DNA of 64,000 nucleotides from Cymbomonas tetramitiformis (GCA_001247695.2 LGRX02035171.1:91642-155641); one strand, 5' to 3'. Positions 26,748 through 36,175 are shown, numbered from the stretch's first letter. Numbers and translations are program-made. Notes: generated by a model from the sequence alone, not told the origin.

Positions 26748-28160
26748 TTAGAGAGTTACTGAAGTCATCCTACCTGCAGATACAACAAGAAGGGAAACGT
26801 ATTCGGCAATGACAGTAGTTTCGTTTGCAGAACCAACTGGGCTTGTTCCGCCGTCAATCGGGGTGCCTGCACCGTCCGCAGATGCTTGAGTAGCTACAAA
26901 ACAGGCACTGTTAAGTCCACTCGAATTATAACCTGTCATATATTTTACGCCGACACGTGAAGGTAGATTGAGTTGCAACGGAAGAATGAACTGATTTTCG
27001 AAAAAGTCTTCTTTGGAATGAATCGAGTTACATCCAAGAGGACTGTATTGATCGTGTTCAATTCCAGCACAGTATTTGTTTCCATCTACGAGGTATTTAT
27101 ACGCCATCAATGAACTGGCTTCATACGACGGAATAAATACGTTATTGATAGACCATCTGTAATTTAAGTTTCTATTAGCAGAGAATTTCAATTGAGGTGG
27201 GAAAAATTGTTTACCGAATCGATCAAGATAAACACCAACACCATCTGTGTTATTGGTACGGAAATCAGGTTTACGAGCAACAGCATATAAATTGTTAAGA
27301 CATGAAACAGACAGTTGAAAACGAACATTTTTGTTTTGTGTAGAATCACTTTGAAAATAGGTCGCATAATTCAAGAAAGGAAGTTGTAGAGAACCAGACA
27401 TCAATTGTTGTTCGATAGCTTGTTCAACCATACCAGATGAGAAAGACATTGTAGTGATTACACCGAATATATTTTCAATTGTGTAGTTAGCATTGGTTGC
27501 GAAGGCGGTAGCTGCTGCGGCTGCATCGGTAAATACGCCAGGAGCTTGTCCCTGTTCACCGTAAGACAATGCAGATACGGCGGATTTCAAAAACAGACGT
27601 AGTTTTATACTACTCATTGTCGAAGTATCAACTATTGAAGGTTCGAGTGAACCCATTACTCCAAGCCATTCATTAAGTATGAATTCTTGAGGAGTTTCGT
27701 CAGCCGACCCCGTAATCAATCCACCACCCAACTGGATACCTGCAAGTCCTTCGTTCATAAGTACTGATTTATAAGACATTTCATTAGAAATAGAATCTGC
27801 TACGGCATTTTTAATATGTTGGATCGTTGAATATTCAGGAGCAGATTGATTAAGAATTACACCGCCAGCGGATACCTCCATTCTATCAATCAAATGATAT
27901 ACAGGTGGTAGGAAAGAGTGACAGATCTTAGCGGCACCGCCTGCAGGGTCTGGATAGGTAAATTGAGCATTGACACTGGCTTTGAAAGACAATGCGAATG
28001 AGCGTAAATCAATAAAAGAATTTATTGGTAGAAGAATCTCAATCACAGAGTTGGGTCGTTGAGTTGTAGCGTTCGCAGTTTGAAGCTGGAACATATTTTT
28101 TGAAAAATCACTCATTCCGCCTAAAGCGTAAGACAATTCCATCGGTAATGATGTAGCCAT
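26748..28160 (-). CDS. Major capsid protein (double jelly-roll type)
   Basis: 470 residues, within the usual size range for polinton-like viruses. It is beta-rich with few charged residues. It starts MATSLPMELSYALGGMSDFS. Typical features are an early strand block (IEILLPINSFIDLRSFALSF), a loop with PPVYHLIDRMEVSAGG and the late FIPSYEASSLMAYKYLVDG segment. It would form the pseudo-hexameric capsomers of an icosahedral virion. The identification rests on size, composition and position between the putative minor capsid and structural genes. Confidence 0.8.
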   Translation of the reverse strand: MATSLPMELSYALGGMSDFSKNMFQLQTANATTQRPNSVIEILLPINSFIDLRSFALSFKASVNAQFTYPDPAGGAAKICHSFLPPVYHLIDRMEVSAGGVILNQSAPEYSTIQHIKNAVADSISNEMSYKSVLMNEGLAGIQLGGGLITGSADETPQEFILNEWLGVMGSLEPSIVDTSTMSSIKLRLFLKSAVSALSYGEQGQAPGVFTDAAAAATAFATNANYTIENIFGVITTMSFSSGMVEQAIEQQLMSGSLQLPFLNYATYFQSDSTQNKNVRFQLSVSCLNNLYAVARKPDFRTNNTDGVGVYLDRFGKQFFPPQLKFSANRNLNYRWSINNVFIPSYEASSLMAYKYLVDGNKYCAGIEHDQYSPLGCNSIHSKEDFFENQFILPLQLNLPSRVGVKYMTGYNSSGLNSACFVATQASADGAGTPIDGGTSPVGSANETTVIAEYVSLLVVSAGRMTSVTL

Positions 28161-28234
28161 ATTGTTATTTATATAATATATATATTAAAAAAAATTCATT
28201 CAAAACATAAATATTTTTATCTTCTTTTTTTTTC

Positions 28235-28286
28235 ATTACCGCGTCAGCAAATATTATTATTATATTATTAATCACGGTGCGGTAAT
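28235..28286. repeat. Single 52-bp ATTACCG palindrome
   Basis: Begins ATTACCGCGTCAGCAAATAT and ends CACGGTGCGGTAAT. It lies 7 bp beyond the stop codon of the putative minor capsid gene and 74 bp upstream of the major capsid start. Confidence 0.8.
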
Positions 28287-28293
28287 CCATGAA

Positions 28294-29304
28294 TTAAACA
28301 ATATCTAATTTTACACTGAATTCAAAATATATATTGCCTTGTTTACTTTGAGATACTTGCGGTAAGTTAGCATATCCAGTATCACTTACTATAGTTGGAA
28401 TGAGTCTACCTTTTGAATCACACAATGCAAATTGAAGCTGTTGTAATTGACTGGGCTGAATAATAACACTAAAATTATTATCGCTATCTTGAAATGAATA
28501 TAATTTACTATTTGGATCATCGATTATCACCGATCCTAATATATCACTTGTTATCAATGAACCTATACTATTATCACTCGCTTGCGATAATGTTGTTGTT
28601 TCTAAATTCAAATATGATAATGATGCAGTTCTCAAAAACAATTGTTGAACCGTATTCAATTTAGCTGGAAAATAGGTTTCATATTCAAATGTAGCTGCGT
28701 TTAGTAATTTAAACATTGGGAATAATGTTGAATCATCATTCCTTCCCGCAATATCACGCTCTCGATTAACTAAAGAACCTAACAATTCACTCGAATCATT
28801 ATAAAGATCGACGTCGGTAAATCGACGTAATTGTTGATTCAATACACCAGTAGTTTCATTGATACTTTTAGTCGAAAAAGAATAAAAATTACCATCGTCC
28901 AACGATGCACTAAAAGTCAATTGAAATGTTTCTAATATATCATTTACCGTAATCGTTACAACCGGTGGTCCCGGTATACCGGACAATACTAAAACATCAT
29001 CAATCGCCTTCTTAAAAGCGGCAATAAAATCAGTACCAAGAATATCAGGATAATTACCAGGTGCGATTTCAGCTTTAAAAAATATATCATTTTTATCGAC
29101 AAAAAAGAATATTGAATTAGTTGGATTTACCGTATAAAATTGCTTGTGAACAATCAACTGATTCAATGTTAATCTAATATTATCTTCAGGATTGTATGAC
29201 AATAATTGAGATGGAATTACATATTGTCCAAGGCGAGAATCAAACAAGGCGTTGGTTTCTGTATTGAAAAATAGAGTTTTAGTATACTTATTAACACTTC
29301 CCAT
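28294..29304 (-). CDS. Putative minor capsid (penton) protein
   Basis: 336 residues, beta-rich and low in Cys. RLTLNQLIVHKQFYTVN and SIFFFVDKNDIFFKAEIAPGNYP (about 43-85) are followed by PPVVTITVNDILETFQLTFS. The Y/G-x-Y-P strand pattern and placement directly upstream of the major capsid gene fit the penton-type minor capsid protein of polinton-like viruses. It could instead be another structural protein. Confidence 0.6.
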   Translation of the reverse strand: MGSVNKYTKTLFFNTETNALFDSRLGQYVIPSQLLSYNPEDNIRLTLNQLIVHKQFYTVNPTNSIFFFVDKNDIFFKAEIAPGNYPDILGTDFIAAFKKAIDDVLVLSGIPGPPVVTITVNDILETFQLTFSASLDDGNFYSFSTKSINETTGVLNQQLRRFTDVDLYNDSSELLGSLVNRERDIAGRNDDSTLFPMFKLLNAATFEYETYFPAKLNTVQQLFLRTASLSYLNLETTTLSQASDNSIGSLITSDILGSVIIDDPNSKLYSFQDSDNNFSVIIQPSQLQQLQFALCDSKGRLIPTIVSDTGYANLPQVSQSKQGNIYFEFSVKLDIV

Positions 29305-29331
29305 TACTTTATATATATAATATATGTATAT

Positions 29332-29625
29332 TTAATTTCCGTGAATTTCAACATCAGTTCTTTTTATATGTTCTTTTAAAGTCTCATCATCGTATTTACA
29401 ATATTCATTATATTCTTCCTGTGTATCTCTCTTTTGAGGTGGTATGATAGTTTTATTTTCATAATGATCTTTATACATCTGTGGATTCAATATATAACCT
29501 TTTATTTGATACAATAGTAATGCATCGTCAATATCAGGAAATTCTAATTTGGCTAAAGTTAACATCTTATCTATGGTTTCATGTTGTTCTTTTGTAAATG
29601 TATCTTCTTTGTGTATAAGAGTCAT
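29332..29625 (-). CDS. Hypothetical protein
   Basis: 97 residues, helical and acidic (FTKEQHETIDKMLTLAKLEF), with a Tyr-rich segment (EYNEYCKYDDETLKEHIKRT). It is divergent from the ATPase gene, sharing a 30-bp TATATA-rich spacer. No family is recognised. Confidence 0.5.
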   Translation of the reverse strand: MTLIHKEDTFTKEQHETIDKMLTLAKLEFPDIDDALLLYQIKGYILNPQMYKDHYENKTIIPPQKRDTQEEYNEYCKYDDETLKEHIKRTDVEIHGN

Positions 29626-29655
29626 TTAATAATATATACGTATATATTAATTAGA

Positions 29656-30600
29656 ATGATTAAAACTCAATCAGTTAATGATAAAAAATTTAAAATACAA
29701 GTATCGAAAGGATCGGCATTCAAATACGAGACTGGACCTGATATGTTGAAATGTCATCAATTAATGATTTTATGCGGGTGTCGCGGCAGTGGTAAAACCT
29801 TAAGCTTAGTTAACTACTTACGAATGCTAAAACAAGATAACAATTGTGATCGTATTCTGGTCATCAGTCCTACATTTACGAGTAATAGAGAGATGCTCAT
29901 GGATTTAGGTATCGATGATAATGATGTGTTCTGTCCAGATGATAAACAATCAATATATAATGTTTATAATATCATTCAAGGGGAAGCCGATGAATATGAG
30001 AAATATATTGAGGACTTAAGAGAATACGAAAAAGTGATGAGATTGATAAGATCGAATAAAGATATATCACAATTAGATCCTGAATTATTATTAAAACTGG
30101 ATTTAAATAACTTCGAAAAACCTACATATAAATATAAACAAGAACCCAGGATTCATATGATTTGTGATGATTGTCAGAGCACTCGATTATTTGGACAACG
30201 ACTTTTTAATAATATGTGCTGCCGAAATCGTCACCTTGGAATGTATTCAAAAGACTTTGTTAATATCAATGGCGTTCGTGGCGGTGCACTTGGATGTTCA
30301 ATGTATCTATTAGTTCAAAATTGGTCTTCGAATGTTAATCCAATCCCGAAGGCGGTCAGGAACAATGGAACAAGCTTAGTATTGTTTAAATGCCGTGACA
30401 GTAAAGAACTCGATAATATATACAGAAGTGTGGCTGGAGAAATAGATGAAGATTCTTTCTATAAAATATATAATCATTGTACCGATGAAAAGTATTCATT
30501 TATGTTAATCGATCTTTTTCCAAAATCAGACAATAAAAAGTATCGTAAGAATTTTAATCAATATGTCATGTTAGACAATATTCCCATTAACGATAAATGA
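29656..30600 (+). CDS. DNA-packaging ATPase (A32/FtsK-HerA type)
   Basis: 314 residues from the ATG at 29656 (MIKTQSVNDKKF). Walker A is GCRGSGKT (about residues 40-47) and Walker B is the hydrophobic run ending in MICDDC (about 170-175). ILVISPTFTSNREMLMD follows the P-loop helix as in viral packaging ATPases. The upstream in-frame extension runs through the promoter and is rejected. The enzyme would power genome translocation into capsids. Its 3' end overlaps the convergent GIY-YIG gene by 30 bp. Confidence 0.85.
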   Translation: MIKTQSVNDKKFKIQVSKGSAFKYETGPDMLKCHQLMILCGCRGSGKTLSLVNYLRMLKQDNNCDRILVISPTFTSNREMLMDLGIDDNDVFCPDDKQSIYNVYNIIQGEADEYEKYIEDLREYEKVMRLIRSNKDISQLDPELLLKLDLNNFEKPTYKYKQEPRIHMICDDCQSTRLFGQRLFNNMCCRNRHLGMYSKDFVNINGVRGGALGCSMYLLVQNWSSNVNPIPKAVRNNGTSLVLFKCRDSKELDNIYRSVAGEIDEDSFYKIYNHCTDEKYSFMLIDLFPKSDNKKYRKNFNQYVMLDNIPINDK

Positions 30601-31107
30601 TTTACACCTCTTAGTCGATTGATGACGCCTTATATGGTTACGACTACTATTACATTTACATATATCGCAAACGATACATTCATTCTTATAACGTTTGATA
30701 GATTCATCATTCTTCAATCGATACTCTTTCGCTTTTTCACAAAGAGTTTCTTTATTATTGATATAATACTTATGCTGACGTTCTAATATGTAAGAACGAT
30801 TATCCTCATAATGTTCACTTCTTGTTCTCGATGGTATGGATCGATTCATACTTCCTAACTCTTTTATAAAACTCTTTTCTAAAACATCTAATTGTTTTTT
30901 ATTATCACACGATACTTCTTTAATCAATTCTATTTTCAAACAATCTTTTCCATAATCTTTTATCAATGTTTTCATTATAGGATTTCTACATTCGCTAATA
31001 TGATTACTGAATCTACGTTTTAATGATTGTGTCGTTGCTCCAATATATATAGAATCATTGATATTGTTTGTAATCTTATATATTTTTGAACAATGATATA
31101 TATTCAT
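30571..31107 (-). CDS. GIY-YIG endonuclease with C-terminal zinc finger
   Basis: 178 residues from the ATG at 31107 (MNIYHCSKIYKITN). The GIY-YIG core is KIYKITNNINDSIYIGAT (the family's GIY and YIG elements appear as KIY and YIG), followed by QSLKRRFSNH with the catalytic Arg region and a Glu in VLEKSFIKEL. A Lys-rich linker leads to CDICKCNSSRNHIRRH, a Cys2-His2-like finger (about 150-165). Such genes behave as homing-type nucleases or take part in repair and recombination. Confidence 0.75.
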   Translation of the reverse strand: MNIYHCSKIYKITNNINDSIYIGATTQSLKRRFSNHISECRNPIMKTLIKDYGKDCLKIELIKEVSCDNKKQLDVLEKSFIKELGSMNRSIPSRTRSEHYEDNRSYILERQHKYYINNKETLCEKAKEYRLKNDESIKRYKNECIVCDICKCNSSRNHIRRHQSTKRCKSFIVNGNIV

Positions 31108-31196
31108 AATATAATTCTCCGTAATAATAATATATATAACTAAACGCATACATACGTGCATTCTAATATGAATAAAATTATATAATTGTTATAATA

Positions 31197-31640
31197 ATGA
31201 AATATTGCGATAAAGTAAATATTGATGACATCGTAAATGAAAAGACACCTGGTATTTATGCATGGACTTTTGATGATTATTCAAATACAGGCCATAACAA
31301 AAGATATAAGGTGAAAATTGGATTGGGCAGTGATATATGTCGACGTTTATATGATTATCATACAGCACATCCTGATGGCGTTTGGATTTTATGTTTGATG
31401 GAAGTAAAGAAACGTGAAGATTTGTCGATTGTCGAAAAAGCTATACATGATAATTTGAAGAACAAGAACTTTTTTTATCAAAGTCCTACACGTAAATTGA
31501 ACAAAGGAGAATGGTATTTGACAACCGCCAAACAAATATATAATGCTTTCAAAGAAGTGTATGATACAACGAAATATAAAAAGCTTATCGCGAAACCACC
31601 AATAAGACCAAAACCAAGAAATCCAAATGATCGAAATTGA
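31197..31640 (+). CDS. T5orf172/MUG113-like GIY-YIG domain protein
   Basis: 147 residues. GIYAWTFDD (about 19-27) and KVKIGLGSDICRRLYDYH (about 38-55) form the GIY-YIG-like core, and EKAIHDNLKN with KLNKGEWYLTT (about 102-112) completes the T5orf172-type pattern. The C-terminus is basic (PPIRPKPRNPNDRN). It is the last complete gene before the right TIR and divergent from the other GIY-YIG gene. Confidence 0.65.
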   Translation: MKYCDKVNIDDIVNEKTPGIYAWTFDDYSNTGHNKRYKVKIGLGSDICRRLYDYHTAHPDGVWILCLMEVKKREDLSIVEKAIHDNLKNKNFFYQSPTRKLNKGEWYLTTAKQIYNAFKEVYDTTKYKKLIAKPPIRPKPRNPNDRN

Positions 31641-31731
31641 ATTCATTTCGAATCGACCCGAATCAAACTTTGAATGTTTTTATTATTGTTATAAATGTAA
31701 TCTCGAAAGAGATATTAACTGGTTAAGATAA
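31627..31731 (+). pseudogene. Methyltransferase gene tail at the right TIR
   Basis: A 34-codon frame, MIEIEFISNRPESNFECFYY and onward to the same CNLERDINWLR ending as the left methyltransferase. Its last 23 codons lie within the TIR; the first 11 (ISNRPE) lie outside and differ from the left gene (EPVYGNR). It looks like a methyltransferase C-terminus cut at the preceding gene's end. Confidence 0.6.
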
Positions 31732-31778
31732 ATTTAGTTTAACATCGCCAAATATATGGTAAATATCATCGAATGTCG

Positions 31779-32132
31779 AGTTACCGCACTGTCAAAATTA
31801 ATATATATAATATTAATCACCATCCGGTAATCGTTTGAATCATTATCTGTTACGTGAAAGTTTTGACTACCCACGCGGTAATGATATGCTTAACACTGTG
31901 ATTACCGCGTCAGCAAATATTATTATATATTTATTAATCCTGATGCGGTAATGATATCCTTAACACTGTGATTACCGCGTCAGCAAATATTATTATATAT
32001 TTATTAATCCTGATGCGGTAATGATATCCTTAACACTGTGATTACCGCGTCGGTAATTATTTATTGTCAAGTAATAGATATTTACCGTATCAGCAAATAT
32101 TTATTATATATATTTAATGCTGGTGCGGTAAT
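31779..32132. repeat. Array of 52-bp ATTACCG palindromes, right TIR
   Basis: Mirror copy of the left array. It contains the same palindromes and 18-nt spacers in reverse order. Confidence 0.85.
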
Positions 32133-32221
32133 CGTTTTATTCATCATCATCATCGCTATCGGTAAATTAAACATTTCAAAATTTATATTTTGATTCCACC
32201 CGAAATTTTGATTATTTTTGA

Positions 32222-32348
32222 GGTTGGAGGTTGGCGGTTGGAGGTTCATTTAAAAAGTTTTTTATATCAAACTTTGTAATTTGACGGAATCCGCAAATCT
32301 TCTCACAGAAAAGTTTCAAAACAAACCTCCAACCGCCAACCTCCAACC
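32222..32348. repeat. 127-bp inverted repeat element, right TIR copy
   Basis: Reverse complement of 10265-10391. Confidence 0.85.
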
Positions 32349-32708
32349 GCATGGAAAACACAAAAATATGAGTATATATTGTTATCAAACATCCAACCTA
32401 TTATTATTATTATTATTATTATTTATCTATTTATCTTTTCATCAATCATCATCATCGTATATGTAAATTAAATCGCGATCCCAAAGTTAAATTTTGTTGC
32501 CCGCAAATTTCAGGTTTATATGTAACTGCGGCGTATTCATACGCCGTACCTTACAGCACCAAGGTGACACGTGTCGCAATATTATTGGTACAATTCGTAC
32601 GCCGTACCTTATAGCACTACTACTACGTATAACGCCGTATATGCCAGGGACATATGTGATAATCAGTGACACGTAGGAGACCATAGGTCTTGAAATCCAC
32701 GGCACCAT

Positions 32709-32832
32709 ACCACCTCGTGGACCAATTAGAATGCAGTATTTTTGCCACGTGTCTTTGATCGCAGCCGCCCTTTGGCTGCGTTGCGACACGTGGACGAAAT
32801 ACTGCATTCTAATTGGCCCACGTCGACGTGGT
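32709..32832. repeat. Large imperfect palindrome near the right virus end
   Basis: Mirror copy of 9781-9904, in the right inverted repeat. Confidence 0.85.
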
Positions 32833-32854
32833 ATGCTGACGTGGATAAGAGACC

Positions 32855-34505
32855 TAGAAGACTGAACATAAGGATATAGATGTTATAGGTTTGCGACCAT
32901 ACATTACATCGAAAAGTGATAGTATAGCTAGGCTGTGTAGCCAGTATATGTCATGCACATAAACAGTGGAATATAAGGCTAGAAGCCTATGTAATACACC
33001 AAAAACAATAGAAAACATAAAAAGAAAAGAAAGAAGATAAAAGAAAAGAAAGAAAAATAAAGAGATAACATCCGGGTTTTTCGAGTGTGTAGTTTTTTAA
33101 CATATTTATTCGAATCGTGCCACTCCAGTATATGGGACACAACCCGATTCGGGTGCATTTTAGGAACATAATCCTCGCGACAAGTCATTTTTGAATCATT
33201 ATACACGAGTGACGTCAGACTGTATAAATGACATGAAACGTGTTTTTCGTATCAGAATTCAGGAGTGACGTCATCCACGAGGTTTACGATATCAGTCGAG
33301 TATACTAAATTATCACTGGACGCGCTTTCCGGAACCGATCGGTGAGTATCGTGGCGTTCTTATATATTTTCACTTTTCGGATTCGACCGTATTGAAACGT
33401 GTGTAATATATAATTCATATTTTTGTGACTCGCGTTGCACGTGAAGGAAATACGGTGAACGAGCTCGTGCTATAAATCGTCGTATCCAAGATTCGGCCGT
33501 TATCCTACGACAATAGTACAGCAGGCAGCAAATCGGTAAGTCTTGCGAATCATCGCGAATATATAACTAGTGTATAAATTCCGTGGCCCGATGCAATTTG
33601 AAATCGGCTGTAGTTCTTCTGTTGTCCGTCCAGTATCCTATAAATCAGCATATACAATATTCGGCCGTTATCATACTACAGTTATACGATGAGCTGCAAA
33701 TGGATAAGTTATGCGGATCATCGTGGAAATATAAATATTACATAATTTCCGACCACCGATGCAATTTGGTATCTGCCGAAATTCGTCTATCGTCGTCCAC
33801 TATTTGACAAATGACGAAAGTCGCATCGGGCAGCATCTTGGCTCGAAGAACCAAAGCGCCGTCCCGTGATTGGAGATCGAAATGATGCCCATCGGGCGCA
33901 ATGCGCCGTTCATGCGGAAAACATTCGCTCAGTGACATTGACAGTCGAGTGAAGAAAAACATGCATCATCATCACCCGGTCTGTTCGTTGTGGTCATCGG
34001 TGAATTTGAATGCAGAATGCGCCGACGGAGGCAGAAATAAAATCGAATTCTATGCAGAGATAATTTCAAAAATTGCGGTCAAATATGCAGCAGCAGCAGG
34101 AAATGATTTCGTTCACAGCGTTCTTAAACGCAGCTTCCTTGCGGAAATATATCAAGCGAATGAAATAAGGGCGCGAGGTAAGATTTTGTTCGTCGCTTGG
34201 AAACCCTCGCTAAAGGGAACTCAAATTGGCAACTGAGGGTTGCACTGCTTTCACAGCAAAACTCAGCGCGAAAGAGACAAGATGTTTCTATGTCACACAC
34301 TTCAATTGGGTAATTTTACCGAAACTTGCGTTTTCCTTTTGGCCAAACTAAGTATTCTTCAACTCGCAGATTTTTCAGCGCGACGCTTTTCTACCGCAAC
34401 CGTTTATCTGACGAAATTTCTGAGAACGTCACGTTACTCTCCGTGAAAAATTATGACATGTAGCTACTTCGTTTGATTCATAATCGAAGTATTCACGAAA
34501 ATAGT
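32855..34505. other. Right flank of the virus, no supported gene
   Basis: An A/G-rich stretch at about 33001-33065 is followed by two TGACGTCA-like sites (about 33210 and 33266) and two imperfect copies of a segment containing TTCGGCCGTTATC (33491 and 33660, about 170 bp apart). Open frames such as 33901-34236 have no recognisable features. Confidence 0.4.
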
Positions 34506-34558
34506 CCATGGGGCCTGTATTTGTGGCACACTGTGCCACAGTAGGAGGCCTTCCATGG
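34506..34558. repeat. Short hairpin
   Basis: CCATGG ends flank the inner pair TGTGGCACA and TGTGCCACA around a 1-nt centre, with AGG/CCT pairs between. A near-perfect 53-bp inverted repeat of unknown role. Confidence 0.6.
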
Positions 34559-34729
34559 TAGGCCAAAATTCCGAACATCGCATATCAAAGCGCGAGGAAG
34601 GAATTCGTTCCAATGGATGGAATTGAGAAGGTATGAGTCGTCGATCGTTCTATTTTAGTGGCATTAGCTCAAATCTAAAGAGCGCCGAACCAAGTTCGGA
34701 GATCTCAGTTGGACCTGAGATGCCACACC

Positions 34730-34930
34730 TTTCATCACATTGCTGTGGCGCACTTCACGAAAATGAGGGTTAGAGCCCCTTACCTAGCAAGAGAGCGCTC
34801 CCTCGGGATCGTGAAGCTAATGAGCCCGGCATGTGAATTATCACATTGCTGTGGCGCACTTCACGATCAAGAAACCGAGGGCAAGAGCCCCTTGCCTGGC
34901 AAGAGAGCGCTCCCTCAGGATCGTGCAGCT
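34730..34930. repeat. Two-copy direct repeat, about 105-bp period
   Basis: The run TCACATTGCTGTGGCGCACT and the phrase AAGAGAGCGCTCCCTC each occur twice. The copies differ at several positions. Confidence 0.7.
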
Positions 34931-34982
34931 AAAGAGCCAAGCATGTGAGCTAAAGAGGCAAGCTTGCCAAAAAGGCAAGCTT

Positions 34983-35124
34983 GCCATCCGAGCATCCGAA
35001 CTCGCCATCCGAGCATACCCACTCGCCATCCGAGCATACCCACTCGCCATCCGAGCATACCCACTCGCCATCCGAGCATCCGAACTTGTCATTCGAGCAT
35101 ACCAACTAGTCATCCAAGCTTTAA
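34983..35124. repeat. 21-bp minisatellite
   Basis: About seven units of the type GCCATCCGAGCATACCCACTC, three of them identical and the outer ones variant. Read as protein it gives LAIRAYP repeats; this is not evidence of a gene. Confidence 0.8.
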
Positions 35125-35529
35125 ACTTAGCATATACCACTTGCATATCACTCATACAATCATAACTTATCATAACTTATCTTAACACGAGCTTTTGTTA
35201 GCTCATACCTTACATACTCTTCTTGTTGTATTTTTCTAACTTTTTACATACTTATCCTTTCGGGCTGAAATTTAGTGTGCTGAATAGGTTTTGCATAGAC
35301 AAAAATTTCGGTATATAGTTTATTAGCACGATATGCGTAATATATCGAAAACTATGACACTATCGGTTTGAGGCTACGCACGATTAGCGGAAACAATGCA
35401 TTTCCATAACGACTTGTTACATACTTATCCTTTCGGGCCAAAATTTAGTGTGTTGAGTAGGTATTTGATAGACGAAAAGGTTAATATAGTGTTGGTGGCG
35501 GTGGCGCCTCGGCCTCATCCTCTATGCCA

Positions 35530-36175
35530 ATATTTCTCATCTCCGGAATGACTCTCCTCTCCGTGGCATTTCATGAATATTTCATTCGCGTGCCTCCGGA
35601 ATATTTGGCATCTCGTGAATATTTCCCATCTCCACTATCACATTCGCGCGACTCCGGAAAAGTTCTCTCCTCCGGAAAATTTCGCATCACCGGAATGACT
35701 CTCCTCTCCGTGCTATCGTTCGCGTGCCTCCGGAATATTTCTCCCATCTCCGGAATATTTCCCATCTCCACTATCACATTCGTTTGACTCCGGAATTGTT
35801 CTCTCCTCCGGAAAAATTCTCATCTCCGGAATGACTCTCCTCTCCGTGAAATTCGCGTGACTCCGGAATATTTCTCATCTCGTCCAAAATATTTCCCATC
35901 TCCACTATCACATTCGCGTGACTCCGGAATATTTCTCATCTCCGGAATATTTCTCGTCGTTTCCGGAATGACTCTCCTCACCGTGACATTCGCGTGACTC
36001 CGGCGGAAAAGTTCTCATCTCCGGAATTACTCTCCTCTCCGTGACATTCGCGTGACTCCCGAAGATTTGGCATCTCCTCCAAAATATTTCCCATCTCCAC
36101 TATCACACGACGACGATTCGCGTGACGACTCGTCGGAATATTTCCGCTAATTTCCGGAATATTTTTGCAGTGCAT
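35530..36175. repeat. CTCCGGAATATTTC satellite-like block
   Basis: About 650 bp made of shuffled short phrases: CTCCGGAATATTTCTCATCT, GACTCTCCTCTCCGTG, CCATCTCCACTATCACATTC and GCGTGACTCCGG. The order varies, so it is a higher-order scrambled array rather than a simple tandem repeat. Confidence 0.75.

Larger units (their letters stand above)
9759..32854. mobile_element. Integrated polinton-like virus, complete, 23.1 kb
   Basis: The element is bounded by 1,193-bp inverted repeats and is much more AT-rich than the DNA to its right. Its gene set is typical of polinton-like viruses: major capsid protein, putative minor capsid protein, packaging ATPase, family-A-like polymerase with SF3 helicase, tyrosine recombinase, lipase, GIY-YIG nucleases and DNA adenine methyltransferase. 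All the main genes except the DUF5872-like one are open. Outer ends begin GGTCTCTTATCC at both sides. I see no clear target-site duplication: the flanks are GCCTTC on the left and TAGAAG on the right. No rve integrase or cysteine protease was recognised. Near-identical TIRs suggest recent insertion or gene conversion. Confidence 0.9.
31662..32854. repeat. Right terminal inverted repeat of the virus
   Basis: Reverse complement of 9759-10951. Its inner boundary lies at ATCAAACTTTG, inside a methyltransferase-gene tail. Its outer end (GGATAAGAGACC) is followed by host-like DNA that does not resemble the left flank. Confidence 0.95.

Noticed and set aside
34983..35124. CRISPR-like array
   Set aside because: The units are directly adjacent with no unique spacers, in a eukaryotic context; it is a 21-bp minisatellite.
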